Counted from the first letter of the stretch, positions 1 through 10,214 are shown. The stretch is DNA of 64,000 bases from Heligmosomoides polygyrus polygyrus (GCA_947396885.1 OX377206.1:49397631-49461630); one strand, 5' to 3'. Program-made: numbers and translations. The notes: a model not told the origin generated them from the sequence alone.

Positions 1-92
1 GAGAAAGGATCACCAGCTGGGTTGCGCTTCGTTCTTAGCGTGGCCAGCCATACCCTATTCCGGAATGCCTGGCCTAGCCCGCGACTCTGGTG
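1..92 (+). repeat. Reference short monomer S (92 bp)
   Basis: The head is GAGAAAGGATCACCAGCTGG, followed by TTGCGCTTCGTTCTTAGCG, the shared TGGCCAGCCATA core, CCCTATTCCGGAATGCC, and a short tail CTAGCCCGCGACTCTGGTG. Compared with L it lacks about 35 bp between the CCGC word and the terminal CTGG-like word, which removes the left arm and loop of the L hairpin and the SalI site. Variants have CCCTATGCC or CCCTATGTC in the core and CTCTCGTG, CACTGGTG or CATTGGTG at the end. S is normally followed by an L with head GAGGAAGGACCAACAACTAG, giving a 219-bp dimer. Confidence 0.95.
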
Positions 93-219
93 GAGGAAGG
101 ACCAACAACTAGGCTGGGCTACGTTCCTAGCGTGGCCAGCCATACTCGAAGCCGGAATGCCTGGTGTGGTCCGCACGTCCAGCGTTAGGTGCCGGCGAAG
201 TCGACGACTGACGCTGGGT
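93..219 (+). repeat. Reference long monomer L (127 bp)
   Basis: This is a standard long unit. The head begins GAGGAAGGACC; the most common L head elsewhere begins GAGGAATTATTACCAGATAG. The core carries CTACGTTCCTAGCGTGGCC, then CATACTCGAAGCCGGAATGC, and the tail starts at CCGCACGTCC. The tail contains GTCGAC (SalI site) at about offset 108 and ends CGCTGGGT. Other head types seen in L units are GAGGAAATATCACC, GAGGAATTATCACC, GAGGAATTATCAACAG and GAGGAATTATGACC. Tail types include CACGTCC, CTCGTCC, CTCGCCC, CACTTCC and the CAGGTTCAGCCTCAGG form. Because 127 leaves remainder 1 on division by 3, reading frame rotates with every L unit. Confidence 0.95.
179..217 (+). other. Tail hairpin of the standard L monomer (10-bp outer stem, 4-bp inner stem)
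   Basis: The left arm CCAGCGTTAG (179-188) pairs with the right arm CTGACGCTGG (208-217) over ten positions, nine Watson-Crick and one T-G (G-U in RNA). Inside, CGGC (193-196) can pair with GTCG (200-203) around a GAA loop, with one G-U pair; 4-nt internal segments lie on each side (189-192 and 204-207). The pairing is read directly from the sequence. That it forms in RNA or as a DNA cruciform is inference. It recurs in L units with this tail. Confidence 0.7.
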
Positions 220-438
220 GAGAAAGGATCACCAGCTGGGTTGCGCTTCGTTCTTAGCGTGGCCAGCCATACCCTATGCCGGAATGCCTGGCCTAGCCCG
301 CGACTCTGGTGGAGGAAGGACCAACAACTAGGTTGGGCTACGTTCCTAGCGTGGCCAGCCATACTCGAAGCCGGAATGACTGGCGTGGTCGGCAGGTCCA
401 GCGTTAGGTGCCGGTGAAGTCGACGACTGACGCTGGGT

Positions 439-565
439 GAGGAATTATTACCAGATAGGTTGGGCTACGTTCCTAGCGTGGCCAGACACACTCAAAGCCG
501 GAATGACTGGTGTGGTCCGCAGGTTCAGCCTCAGGGAGCTGCGAAGCCAACGACTGAGGCTGGGT
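439..565 (+). repeat. Long monomer with type-2 tail (CAGCCTCAG / CTGAGGCTG)
   Basis: This 127-bp L unit differs from the reference mainly in the tail. The left-arm word CAGCGTTAG is replaced by CAGCCTCAG, the loop is GGAGCTGCGAAGCCAACGA, and the right-arm word CTGACGCTG is replaced by CTGAGGCTG. It has no SalI site. The core usually carries GACATACTCAAAGC and GAATGACTGG. This tail is one of the commonest in the window and often precedes a unit with head GAGGAAATATCACC. It recurs for example at 1292-1418 and 4278-4404. Confidence 0.93.
525..563 (+). other. Tail hairpin, type-2 form with compensatory arm changes
   Basis: The left arm TCAGCCTCAG (525-534) pairs with CTGAGGCTGG (554-563). All ten positions pair, with one T-G wobble at the outer end. 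Relative to the standard tail, pair 6 changed from G-C to C-G and pair 8 from T-G to C-G. The loop remains exactly 19 nt. The inner CGGC/GTCG stem is not kept here; a GCT/AGC stem around a GCGA loop is possible instead. Confidence 0.7.
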
Positions 566-657
566 GAGGAAATATCACCAGATAGGTTGGGCTACGTTCC
601 TAGCCTGGCCAGCCATACTCGAAGCCGGAATGCCTGGCCTAGCCCGCGACTCTCGTG
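566..657 (+). repeat. Chimeric short monomer: L-type head and core with S-type tail
   Basis: The unit starts GAGGAAATATCACCAGATAG and has the L-type core CATACTCGAAGCCGGAATGC, but ends with the S-type tail CCTAGCCCGCGACTCTCGTG, giving 92 bp. It shows that length class is set by the tail and that heads and tails are exchanged. Further copies start at 1419 and 54988; a related form with head GAGGAATTATT and CTGCGTTCC starts at 2838. Confidence 0.92.
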
Positions 658-784
658 GAGGAAGGACCAACAACTAGGTTGGGCTACGTTCCTAGCGTGG
701 CCAGCCATACTCGAAGCCGGAATGCCTGGTGTGGTCCGCTCGTCCAGCGTTAGGTGCCGGCGAAGTCGACGACTGACGCTGGGT

Positions 785-910
785 GAGGAATTATTACCAG
801 ATAGGTAGGGCTACGTTCCTAGCCTGGCCAGCCATACTCGAAGCCGGAATGCCTGGTGTGGTCCGCACTTCCAGCGTGAGGTGCCGGTGAAGCCGACGAG
901 TGACGCGGGT
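785..910 (+). repeat. 126-bp long monomer with GCGGGTGG tail end
   Basis: This L variant has CACTTCCAGCGTGAGG in the tail, then GAAGCCGACGAGTGACGCGG before the next head, which begins GGGGAATT or GGGAATT instead of GAGGAATT. It is one base shorter than usual, has no SalI site, and its outer hairpin stem is broken at several pairs. Copies cluster in the 25-30 and 39-44 kb regions and near 4.7, 8.6 and 13.2 kb. Confidence 0.85.
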
Positions 911-1239
911 GGGGAATTATTACCAGATAGGTTGGGCTACGTTCCCAGCCTGGCCAGCCATACTCGAAGCCGGAATGCCTGGTGTGGTCCGCACTTCCAG
1001 CGTGAGGTGCCGGCGAAGTCGACGACTGACGCTGGGTGAGGAATTATGACCAGATAGGTTGGGCTACGTTCCTAGCCTGGCCAGCCATACTCGAAGCCGG
1101 AATGCCTGGTGTGGTCCGCACGTCCAGCGTTAGGTGCCGGCGAAGTCGACGACTGACGCTGGGTGAGGAAATATCACCAGATAGCTTGGGCTACGTTCCT
1201 AGCGTGGCCAGACATACTCAAAGCCGGAATGACTGGTGT

Positions 1240-2202
1240 GGTCGGCAGGTCCAGCGTTAGGTGCCGGTGAAGTCGACGACTGACGCTGGGTGAGGAATTA
1301 TTACCAGATAGGTTGGGCTACGTTCCTAGCGTGGCCAGACATACTCAAAGCCGGAATGACTGGTGTGGTCCGCAGGTTCAGCCTCAGGGAGCTGCGAAGC
1401 CAACGACTGAGGCTGGGTGAGGAAATATCACCAGATAGGTTGGGCTACGTTCCTAGCCTGGCCAGCCATACTCGAAGCCGGAATGCCTGGCCTAGCCCGC
1501 GACTCTCGTGGAGGAAGGACCAACAACTAGGCTGGGCTACGTTCCTAGCGTGGCCAGCCGTACTCGAAGCCGGAATGCCTGGTGTGGTCCGCTCGTCCAG
1601 CGTTAGGTGCCGGTGAAGTCGACGACTGACGCTGGGTGAGGAATTATTACCAGATAGGTTGGGCTACGTTCCTAGCGTGGCCAGCCATACTCGAAGCCGG
1701 AATGCCTGGTGTGGTCCGCACGTCCAGCGTTAGGTGCCGGCGAAGTCGACGACTGACGCTGGGTGAGAAAGGATCACCAGCTGGGTTGCGCTTCGTTCTT
1801 AGCGTGGCCAGCCATACCCTATTCCGGAATGCCTGGCCTAGCCCGCGACTCTGGTGGAGGAAGGACCAACAACTAGGCTGGGCTACGTTCCTAGCGTGGC
1901 CAGCCATACTCGAAGCCGGAATGCCTGGTGTGGTCCGCACGTCCAGCGTTAGGTGCCGGCGAAGTCGACGACTGACGCTGGGTGAGAAAGGATCACCAGC
2001 TGGGTTGCGCTTCGTTCTTAGCGTGGCCAGCCATACCCTATGCCGGAATGCCTGGCCTAGCCCGCGACTCTCGTGGAGGAAGGACCAACAACTAGGTTGG
2101 GCTACGTTCCTAGCGTGGCCAGCCATACTCGAAGCCGGAATGCCTGGTGTGGTCCGCACGTCCAGCGTTAGGTGCCGGCGAAGTCGACGACTGACGCTGG
2201 GT
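1240..2202 (+). repeat. L/S mosaic stretch
   Basis: It consists of L units with S units at 1419, 1765 and 1984. The order S-L-S-L from 1765 keeps the 219-bp dimer in phase, so one forward frame stays open for several hundred bases without any sign of being a gene. Nothing other than monomers is present. Confidence 0.9.
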
Positions 2203-2837
2203 GAGGAATTATCACCAGATAGCTTGGGCTACGTTCCTAGCGTGGCCAGACATACTCAAAGCCGGAATGACTGGTGTGGTCCGCAGGTTCAGCCCCAGGG
2301 AGCTGCGAAGCCAACGACTGAGGCTGGGTGAGGAAATATCACCAGATAGGTTGGGCTACGTTCCTAGCCTGGCCAGCCATACTCGAAGCCGGAATGCCTG
2401 GTGTGGTCCGCTCGCCCACCGTTAGGTGCCGGCGAAGTCGACGACTGACGCTGGGTGAGGAATTATCACCAGATAGGTTGGGCTACGTTCATAGCCTGGC
2501 CAGCCATACTCGAAGCCGGAATGCCTGGTGTGGTCCGCACGTCCAGCGTTAGGTGCCGGCGAAGTCGACGACTGACGCTGGGTGAGGAATTATCAACAGA
2601 TAGGTTGGGCTACGTTCCTAGCGTGGCCAGACATACTCAAAGCCGGAATGACTGGTGTGGTCCGCAGGTTCAGCCTCAGGGAGCTGCGAAGCCAACGACT
2701 GAGGCTGGGTGAGGAAATATCACCAGATAGGTTGGGCTACGTTCCTAGCCTGGCCAGCCATACTCGAAGCCGGAATGCCTGGTGTGGTCCGCTCGCCCAG
2801 CGTTAGGTGCCGGTGAAGTCGACGACTGACGCTGGGT
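2203..2837 (+). repeat. Run of five L monomers (recurrent L-only block)
   Basis: Units start at 2203, 2330, 2457, 2584 and 2711 at exact 127-bp spacing. The same subtype order recurs from about 5004, 13484 and (in part) 18400, marked by AGATAGCTTGGG in the first unit and CGTTCATAGCC in the third. Confidence 0.9.
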
Positions 2838-5800
2838 GAGGAATTATTACCAGATAGGTTGGGCTGCGTTCCTAGCCTGGCCAGCCATACTCGAAGCCGG
2901 AATGCCTGGCCTAGCCCGCGACTCTCGTGGAGGAAGGACCAACAACTAGGTTGCGCTACGTTCCTAGCGTGGCCAGCCATACCCTATGCCGGAATGCCTG
3001 GCCTAGCCCGCGACTCTGGTGGAGGAAGGACCAACAACTAGGTTGGGCTACGTTCCTAGCGTGGCCAGCCATACTCGAAGCCGGAATGACTGGCGTGGTC
3101 GGCAGGTCCAGCGTTATGTGCCGGTGAAGTCGACGACTGACGCTGGGTGAGGAATTATTACCAGATAGGTTGGGCTACGTTCCTAGCCTGGCCAGCAATA
3201 CTCGAAGCCGGAATGCCTGGTGTGGTCCGCACGTCCAGCGTTAGGTGCCGGCGAAGTCGACGACTGACGCTGGGTGAGAAAGGATCACCAGCTGGATTGC
3301 GCTTCGTTCTTAGCGTGGCCAGCTATACCCTATTCCGGAATGCCAGGCCTAGCCCGCGACTCTGGTGGAGGAAGGACCAACAACTAGGTTGGCTACGTTC
3401 CTAGCGTGGCCAGCCATACTCGAAGCCGGAATGCCTGGTGTGGTCCGCACGTCCAGCGTTAGGTGCCGGCGAAGTCGACGACTGACGCTGGGTGAGAAAG
3501 GATCACCAGCTGGGTTGCGCTTCGTTCTTAGCGTGGCCAGCCATACCCTATTCCGGAATGCCTGGCCTAGCCCGCGACTCTGGTGGAGGAAGGACCAACA
3601 ACTAGGCTGGGCTACGTTCCTAGCGTGGCCAGCCGTACTCGAAGCCGGAATGCCTGGTGTGGTCCGCTCGTCCAGCGTTAGGTGCCGGTGAAGTCGACGA
3701 CTGACGCTGGGTGAGGAATTATTACCAGATAGGTTGGGCTACGTTCCTAGCGTGGCCAGCCATACTCGAAGCCGGAATGCCTGGTGTGGTCCGCACGTCC
3801 AGCGTTAGGTGCCGGCGAAGTCGACGACTGACGCTGGGTGAGAAAGGATCACCAGCTGGGTTGCGCTTCGTTCTTAGCGTGGCCAGCCATACCCTATTCC
3901 GGAATGCCTGGCCTAGCCCGCGACTCTGGTGGAGGAAGGACCAACAACTAGGCTGGGCTACGTTCCTAGCGTGGCCAGCCATACTCGAAGCCGGAATGCC
4001 TGGTGTGGTCCGCACGTCCAGCGTTAGGTGCCGGCGAAGTCGACGACTGACGCTGGGTGAGAAAGGATCACCAGCTGGGTTGCGCTTCGTTCTTAGCGTG
4101 GCCAGCCATACCCTATGCCGGAATGCCTGGCCTAGCCCGCGACTCTGGTGGAGGAAGGACCAACAACTAGGTTGGGCTACGTTCCTAGCGTGGCCAGCCA
4201 TACTCGAAGCCGGAATGACTGGCGTGGTCGGCAGGTCCAGCGTTAGGTGCCGGTGAAGTCGACGACTGACGCTGGGTGAGGAATTATTACCAGATAGGTT
4301 GGGCTACGTTCCTAGCGTGGCCAGACATACTCAAAGCCGGAATGACTGGTGTGGTCCGCAGGTTCAGCCTCAGGGAGCTGCGAAGCCAACGACTGAGGCT
4401 GGGTGAGGAAATATCACCAGATAGGTTGGGCTACGTTCCTAGCCTGGCCAGCCATACTCGAAGCCGGAATGCCTGGCCTAGCCCGCGACTCTCGTGGAGG
4501 AAGGACCAACAACTAGGTTGGGCTACGTTCCTAGCGTGGCCAGCCATACTCGAAGCCGGAATGCCTGGTGTGGTCCGCTCGTCCAGCGTTAGGTGCCGGC
4601 GAAGTCGACGACTGACGCTGGGTGAGGAATTATTACCAGATAGGTAGGGCTACGTTCCTAGCCTGGCCAGCCATACTCGAAGCCGGAATGCCTGGTGTGG
4701 TCCGCACTTCCAGCGTGAGGTGCCGGTGAAGCCGACGAGTGACGCGGGTGGGGAATTATTACCAGATAGGTTGGGCTACGTTCCCAGCCTGGCCAGCCAT
4801 ACTCGAAGCCGGAATGCCTGGTGTGGTCCGCACTTCCAGCGTGAGGTGCCGGCGAAGTCGACGACTGACGCTGGGTGAGGAATTATGACCAGATAGGTTG
4901 GGCTACGTTCCTAGCCTGGCCAGCCATACTCGAAGCCGGAATGCCTGGTGTGGTCCGCACGTCCAGCGTTAGGTGCCGGCGAAGTCGACGACTGACGCTG
5001 GGTGAGGAAATATCACCAGATAGCTTGGGCTACGTTCCTAGCGTGGCCAGACATACTCAAAGCCGGAATGACTGGTGTGGTCCGCAGGTTCAGCCCCAGG
5101 GAGCTGCGAAGCCAACGACTGAGGCTGGGTGAGGAAATATCACCAGATAGGTTGGGCTACGTTCCTAGCCTGGCCAGCCATACTCGAAGCCGGAATGCCT
5201 GGTGTGGTCCGCTCGCCCACCGTTAGGTGCCGGCGAAGTCGACGACTGACGCTGGGTGAGGAATTATCACCAGATAGGTTGGGCTACGTTCATAGCCTGG
5301 CCAGCCATACTCGAAGCCGGAATGCCTGGTGTGGTCCGCACGTCCAGCGTTAGGTGCCGGCGAAGTCGACGACTGACGCTGGGTGAGGAATTATCAACAG
5401 ATAGGTTGGGCTACGTTCCTAGCGTGGCCAGACATACTCAAAGCCGGAATGACTGGTGTGGTCCGCAGGTTCAGCCTCAGGGAGCTGCGAAGCCAACGAC
5501 TGAGGCTGGGTGAGGAAATATCACCAGATAGGTTGGGCTACGTTCCTAGCCTGGCCAGCCATACTCGAAGCCGGAATGCCTGGTGTGGTCCGCTCGCCCA
5601 GCGTTAGGTGCCGGCGAAGTCGACGACTGACGCTGGGTGAGGAATTATCACCAGATAGGTTGGGCTACGTTCCTAGCGTGGCCAGACATACTCAAAGCCG
5701 GAATGACTGGTGTGGTCCGCAGGTTCAGCCTCAGGGAGCTGCGAAGCCAACGACTGAGGCTGGGTGAGAAAGGATCACCAGCTGGGTTGCGCTTCGTTCT

Positions 5801-7240
5801 TAGCGTGGCCAGCCATACCCTATTCCGGAATGCCTGGCCTAGCCCGCGACTCTCGTGAAGGAAGGACCAACAACTAGGTTGGGCTACGTTCCTAGCGTGG
5901 CCAGCCATACTCGAAGCCGGAATGCCTGGTGTGGTCCGCTCGTCCAGCGTTAGGTGCCGGCGAAGTCGACGACTGACGCTGGGTGAAGAATTATTACCAG
6001 ATAGGTTGGGCTACGTTCCTAGCGTGGCCAGTCATACTCGAAGCCGGAATGACTGGCGTGGTCCGCAGGTCCAGCGTTAGGTGCCGGCGAGGTCGACGAC
6101 TGACGCGGGGTGAGGAAGGATCATCAGCTCGGTTGCGCTACGTTCCTAGCGTGGCCAGCCATACCCTATGCCGGAATGCCTGGCCTAGCCCGCGACTCTG
6201 GTGGAGGAAGGACCAACAACTAGGTTGGGCTACGTTCCTAGCGTGGCCAGCCATACTCGAAGCCGGAATGACTGGCGTGGTCCGCAGGTCCAGCGTTAGG
6301 TGCCGGTGAAGTCGACGACTGACGCTGGGTGAGGAATTATTACCAGATAGGTTGGGCTACGTTCCTAGCCTGGCCAGCAATACTCGAAGCCGGAATGCCT
6401 GGTGTGGTCCGCACGTCCAGCGTTAGGTGCCGGCGAAGTCGACGACTGACGCTGGGTGAGAAAGGATCACCAGCTGGGTTGCGCTTCGTTCTTAGCGTGG
6501 CCAGCTATACCCTATTCCGGAATGCCAGGCCTAGCCCGCGACTCTGGTGGAGGAAGGACCAACAACTAGGTTGGGCTACGTTCCTAGCGTGGCCAGCCAT
6601 ACTCGAAGCCGGAATGCCTGGTGTGGTCCGCACGTCCAGCGTTAGGTGCCGGCGAAGTCGACGACTGACGCTGGGTGAGAAAGGATCACCAGCTGGGTTG
6701 CGCTTCGTTCTTAGCGTGGCCAGCCATACCCTATTCCGGAATGCCTGGCCTAGCCCGCGACTCTGGTGGAGGAAGGACCAACAACTAGGCTGGGCTACGT
6801 TCCTAGCGTGGCCAGCCGTACTCGAAGCCGGAATGCCTGGTGTGGTCCGCTCGTCCAGCGTTAGGTGCCGGCGAAGTCGACGACTGACGCTGGGTGAGGA
6901 ATTATTACCAGATAGGTTGGGCTACGTTCCTAGCGTGGCCAGACATACTCAAAGCCGGAATGACTGGTGTGGTCCGCAGGTTCAGCCTCAGGGAGCTGCG
7001 AAGCCAACGACTGAGGCTGGGTGAGGAAATATCACCAGATAGGTTGGGCTACGTTCCTAGCCTGGCCAGCCATACTCGAAGCCGGAATGCCTGGCCTAGC
7101 CCGCGACTCTCGTGGAGGAAGGACCAACAACTAGGTTGGGCTACGTTCCTAGCGTGGCCAGCCATACTCGAAGCCGGAATGCCTGGTGTGGTCCGCTCGT
7201 CCAGCGTTAGGTGCCGGCGAAGTCGACGACTGACGCTGGG
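2838..7240 (+). repeat. Block beta, copy 1 (about 4.4 kb)
   Basis: It starts with two S units in a row (2838-2929, 2930-3021), the first with CTGCGTTCC. From 2838 it matches 11536 onward at offset 8,698, and from about 3416 to 7240 it matches 11896-15720 at offset 8,480. The 218-bp offset change equals one S+L dimer minus a 1-bp deletion near 3388 (GGTTGGCTACG). A private GTTATGTGCC near 3113 is shared with 11811. Confidence 0.88.
5985..6330 (+). repeat. L-S-L trimer, 346 bp (reference copy)
   Basis: It is composed of L 5985-6111, S 6112-6203 and L 6204-6330. Signature words are GGCCAGTCATACTCG in the first L, GGCGAGGTCGACG in its tail, and the S head GAGGAAGGATCATCAGCTCG. Other copies start near 14465, 21165, 38476, 44862 and 48265. 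Variants of the same order recur back to back between about 44.5 and 45.9 kb and 47.6 and 49.3 kb. Confidence 0.88.
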
Positions 7241-8463
7241 TGAGAAAGGATCACCAGCTGGGTTGCGCTTCGTTCCTAGCGTGGCCAGCCATACCCTATG
7301 CCGGAATGCCTGGCCTAGCCCGCGACTCTGGTGGAGGAAGGACCAACAACTAGGTTGGGCTACGTTCCTAGCGTGGCCAGCCATACACGAAGCCGGAATG
7401 ACTGGCGTGGTCGGCAGGTCCAGCGTTAGGTGCCGGTGAAGTCGACGACTGACGCTGGGTGAGGAAGGATCATCAGCTCGGTTGCGCTGCGTTCCTAGCG
7501 TGGCCAGCCATACCCTATGCCGGAATGCCTGGCCTAGCCCGCGACTCTGGTGGAGGAAGGACCAACAACTAGGTTGGGCTACGTTCCTAGCGTGGCCAGC
7601 CATACTCGAAGCCGGAATGACTGGCGTGGTCGGCAGGTCCAGCGTTAGGTGCCGGTGAAGTCGACGACTGACGCTGGGTGAGGAATTATTACCAGATAGG
7701 TTGGGCTACGTTCCTAGCGTGGCCAGACATACTCAAAGCCGGAATGACTGGTGTGGTCCGCAGGTTCAGCCTCAGGGAGCTGCGAAGCCAACGACTGAGG
7801 CTGGGTGAGGAAATATCACCAGATAGGTTGGGCTACGTTCCTAGCCTGGCCAGCCATACTCGAAGCCGGAATGCCTGGCCTAGCCCGCGACTCTCGTGGA
7901 GGAAGGACCAACAACTAGGTTGCGCTACGTTCCTAGCGTGGCCAGCCATACCCTATGCCGGAATGCCTGGCCTAGCCCGCGACTCTGGTGGAGGAAGGAC
8001 CAACAACTAGGTTGGGCTACGTTCCTAGCGTGGCCAGCCATACTCGAAGCCGGAATGACTGGCGTGGTCGGCAGGTCCAGCGTTAGGTGCCGGTGAAGTC
8101 GACGACTGACGCTGGGAGAGGAATTATTACCAGATAGGTTGGGCTACGTTCCTAGCCTGTCCAGCAATACTCGAAGCCGGAATGCCTGGTGTGGTCCGCA
8201 CGTCCAGCGTTAGGTGCCGGCGAAGTCGACGACTGACGCTGGGTGAGAAAGGATCACCAGCTGGGTTGCGCTTCGTTCTTAGCGTGGCCAGCTATACCCT
8301 ATTCCGGAATGCCAGGCCTAGCCCGCGACTCTGGTGGAGGAAGGACCAACAACTAGGTTGGGCTACGTTCCTAGCGTGGCCAGCCATACTCGAAGCCGGA
8401 ATGCCTGGTGTGGTCCGCACGTCCAGCGTTAGGTGCCGGCGAAGTCGACGACTGACGCTGGTT
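7240..8463 (+). repeat. L/S mosaic stretch
   Basis: It contains mixed L and S units with S heads GAGAAAGGATCACC and GAGGAAGGATCATC and an S-S junction near 7.9 kb. One unit boundary near 8116 reads CTGGGAGAGG, a private change. A unit near 8159 has CCTGTCCAGC, which breaks the TGGCCA core. No other features are present. Confidence 0.88.
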
Positions 8464-9733
8464 GAGGAATTATTACCAGATAGGTTGGGCTACGTTCCTA
8501 GCCTGGCCAGCCATACTCGAAGCCGGAATGCCTGGTGTGGTCCGCACTTCCAGCGTGAGGTGCCGGCGAAGCCGACGAGTGACGCGGGGTGGGGAATTAT
8601 TACCAGATAGGTTGGGCTACGTTCCTAGCCTGGCCAGCCATACTCAAAGCCGGAATGCCTGGTGTGGTCCGCACTTCCAGCGTGAGGTGCCGGCGAAGTC
8701 GACGACTGACGCTGGGTGAGGAATTATGACCAGATAGGTTGGGCTACGTTCCTAGCCTGGCCAGCCATACTCGAAGCCGGAATGCCTGGTGTGGTCCGCA
8801 GGTTCAGCCTCAGGGAGCTGCGAAGCCAACGACTGAGGCTGGGTGAGGAAATATCACCAGATAGGTTGGGCTACGTTCCTAGCCTGGCCAGCCATACTCG
8901 AAGCCGGAATGCCTGGTGTGGTCCGCTCGCCCATCGTTAGGTGCCGGCGAAGTCGACGACTGACGCTGGGTGAGGAATTATCACCAGATAGGTTGGGCTA
9001 CGTTCCTAGCGTGGCCAGACATACTCGAAGCCGGAATGCCTGGTGTGGTCCGCTCGACCATCGTTAGGTGCCGGCGAAGTCGACGACTGACGCTGGGTGA
9101 GGAATTATCACCAGATAGGTTGGGCTACGTTCCTAGCGTGGCCAGACATACTCAAAGCCGGAATGACTGGTGTGGTCCGCACGTCCAGCGTTAGGTGCCG
9201 GCGAAGTCGACGACTGACGCTGGGTGAGGAATTATCACCAGATAGGTTGGGCTACGTTCCTAGCGTGGCCAGACATACTCAAAGCCGGAATGACTGGTGT
9301 GGTCCGCAGGTTCAGCCTCAGGGAGCTGCGAAGCCAACGACTGAGGCTGGGTGACGAAATATCACCAGATAGGTTGGGCTACGTTCCTAGCCTGGCCAGC
9401 CATACTCAAAGCCGGAATGCCTGGTGTGGTCCGCTCGCCCATCGTTAGGTGCCGGCGAAGTCGACGACTGACGCTGGGTGAGGAATTATCACCAGATAGG
9501 TTGGGCTACGTTCCTAGCGTGGCCAGACATACTCAAAGCCGGAATGACTGGTGTGGTCCGCACTTCCAGCGTGAGGTGCCGGCGAAGCCGACGAGTGACG
9601 CGGGGTGGGGAATTATTACCAGATAGGGTGGGCTACGTTCCTAGCCTGGCCAGCCATACTCGAAGCCGGAATGCCTGGTGTGGTCCGCACTTCCAGCGTG
9701 AGGTGCCGGCGAAGTCGACGACTGACGCTGGGT
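8464..9733 (+). repeat. Run of ten L monomers
   Basis: The length is exactly 10 x 127 = 1,270 bp. Heads alternate among GAGGAATTATT, GGGGAATTATT, GAGGAATTATGACC, GAGGAAATATC and GAGGAATTATC. Tails include CTCGCCCATCG and CTCGACCATCG, which mismatch the outer hairpin stem. The run ends at an S unit. Confidence 0.9.
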
Positions 9734-9825
9734 GAGAAAGGATCACCAGCTGGGTTGCGCTACGTTCTTAGCGTGGCCAGCCATACCCTATGTCGGAATG
9801 CCTGGCCTAGCCCGCGACATTGGTG

Positions 9826-9950
9826 GAGGAAGGACCACCAACTAGATTGGGCTACGTTCCTAGCGTGGCCAGCCATACTCGAAGCCGAAATGTCTGGTGT
9901 TCCGCAGATCCAGCGTTAGGTGCCGGCGAAGTCGACGACTGACTCTGGGT
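9826..9950 (+). repeat. 125-bp L variant (GTGTTCCGCAGATCC)
   Basis: The core reads GAAGCCGAAATGTCTGG and then GTGTTCCGC instead of GTGTGGTCCGC, a 2-bp deletion. The tail ends GACTCTGGGT. Related units lie at 10555-10679 and 30863-30987; the same core change also occurs in units near 11000, 16040 and 39100. Confidence 0.85.
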
Positions 9951-10077
9951 GAGGAGTTATTACCAGATAGGTTGGGCTACGTTCCTAGCCTGGCCAGCCA
10001 TACTCGAAGCCGGAATGCCTGGTGTGGTCCGCTCGTTCAGCCTTAGGTGCCGGCGAAGCCGACGACTGACGCGGGGT

Positions 10078-10214
10078 GGGGAAGGATCACCAGCTAGGCT
10101 GGGGCTACTTTCCTAGCGTGGCCAGCCATGCTCGAAGCTGGCGAAGCCGCCAAACCTGGCGTGGCCCGCACATCCAGCCTTAGGTGCCGGCGAAGTCGAC
10201 GACTGACGCGGGGT
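10078..10214 (+). repeat. 137-bp elongated L monomer (copy 1 of 8)
   Basis: The unit has GGGGCTACTTTCC in place of GGGCTACGTTCC. After CATGCTCGAAGCTGG it carries GCGAAGCCGCCAAACCTGG where normal units have AATGCCTGG. The extra bases resemble the tail word GGCGAAGCCGACGA, so a piece of tail may have been copied into the core. Seven more copies begin at 10807, 15849, 31115, 50341, 58137, 61112 and 62760; the last four have the GAGGAAGGACC head. Confidence 0.88.

Larger units (their letters stand above)
1..1240 (+). repeat. Higher-order block alpha, copy 1
   Basis: The unit order here is reproduced at about 3840-5079 (offset 3,839) and again near 12320-13559 as part of the larger 8,480-bp-offset duplication. 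Shared marks include AGGTAGGGCT near 805/4644 and CCCAGCCTGGCC near 953/4792. Copy 1 has a private base, CACACTC near 488. Homology ends inside a tail near 1240. Confidence 0.85.

Noticed and set aside
1..92. CENP-B box
   Set aside because: The nearest words (CTTCGTTCTTAGCGTGG, and on the other strand around CCCGCGACTC) do not fit the required TTCG....A..CGGG pattern.
179..217. Tail hairpin as a bacterial rho-independent terminator
   Set aside because: No T-run follows the stem, and the array context is not bacterial.
93..219. Monomer itself being an old dimer (TCCTAGCGTGG...CGAAG versus TCCAGCGTTAGG...CGAAG)
   Set aside because: The two halves share a few words but the spacing and remaining bases do not align well; chance or very ancient duplication cannot be told apart.
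208..232. Hammerhead ribozyme, which occurs in some satellites
   Set aside because: CTGACG followed by GAGAAAGG looks superficially similar, but the invariant CTGANGA word is absent (CTGACGC or CTGAGGC instead) and no matching stem II lies between it and GAAA.
521..535. Pol III box B-like word GGTTCAGCCTC in the type-2 tail
   Set aside because: Only the GGTTC part matches box B, no acceptable box A lies upstream, and no T-run terminator is near. It is insufficient to call a SINE or tRNA origin.
1636..2331. Open frames of up to 231 codons on the + strand (also near 6329, 14809, 23782, 31371) and of up to 184 codons on the - strand
   Set aside because: They follow the repeat: L+S is 219 bp (73 codons), so frames stay open where L and S alternate and close where L units run together. 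Both strands are open at the same places, most forward frames begin at GTG inside the monomer junction, and the frame rotates with each 127-bp unit. No recognisable domain or coding signature is present.
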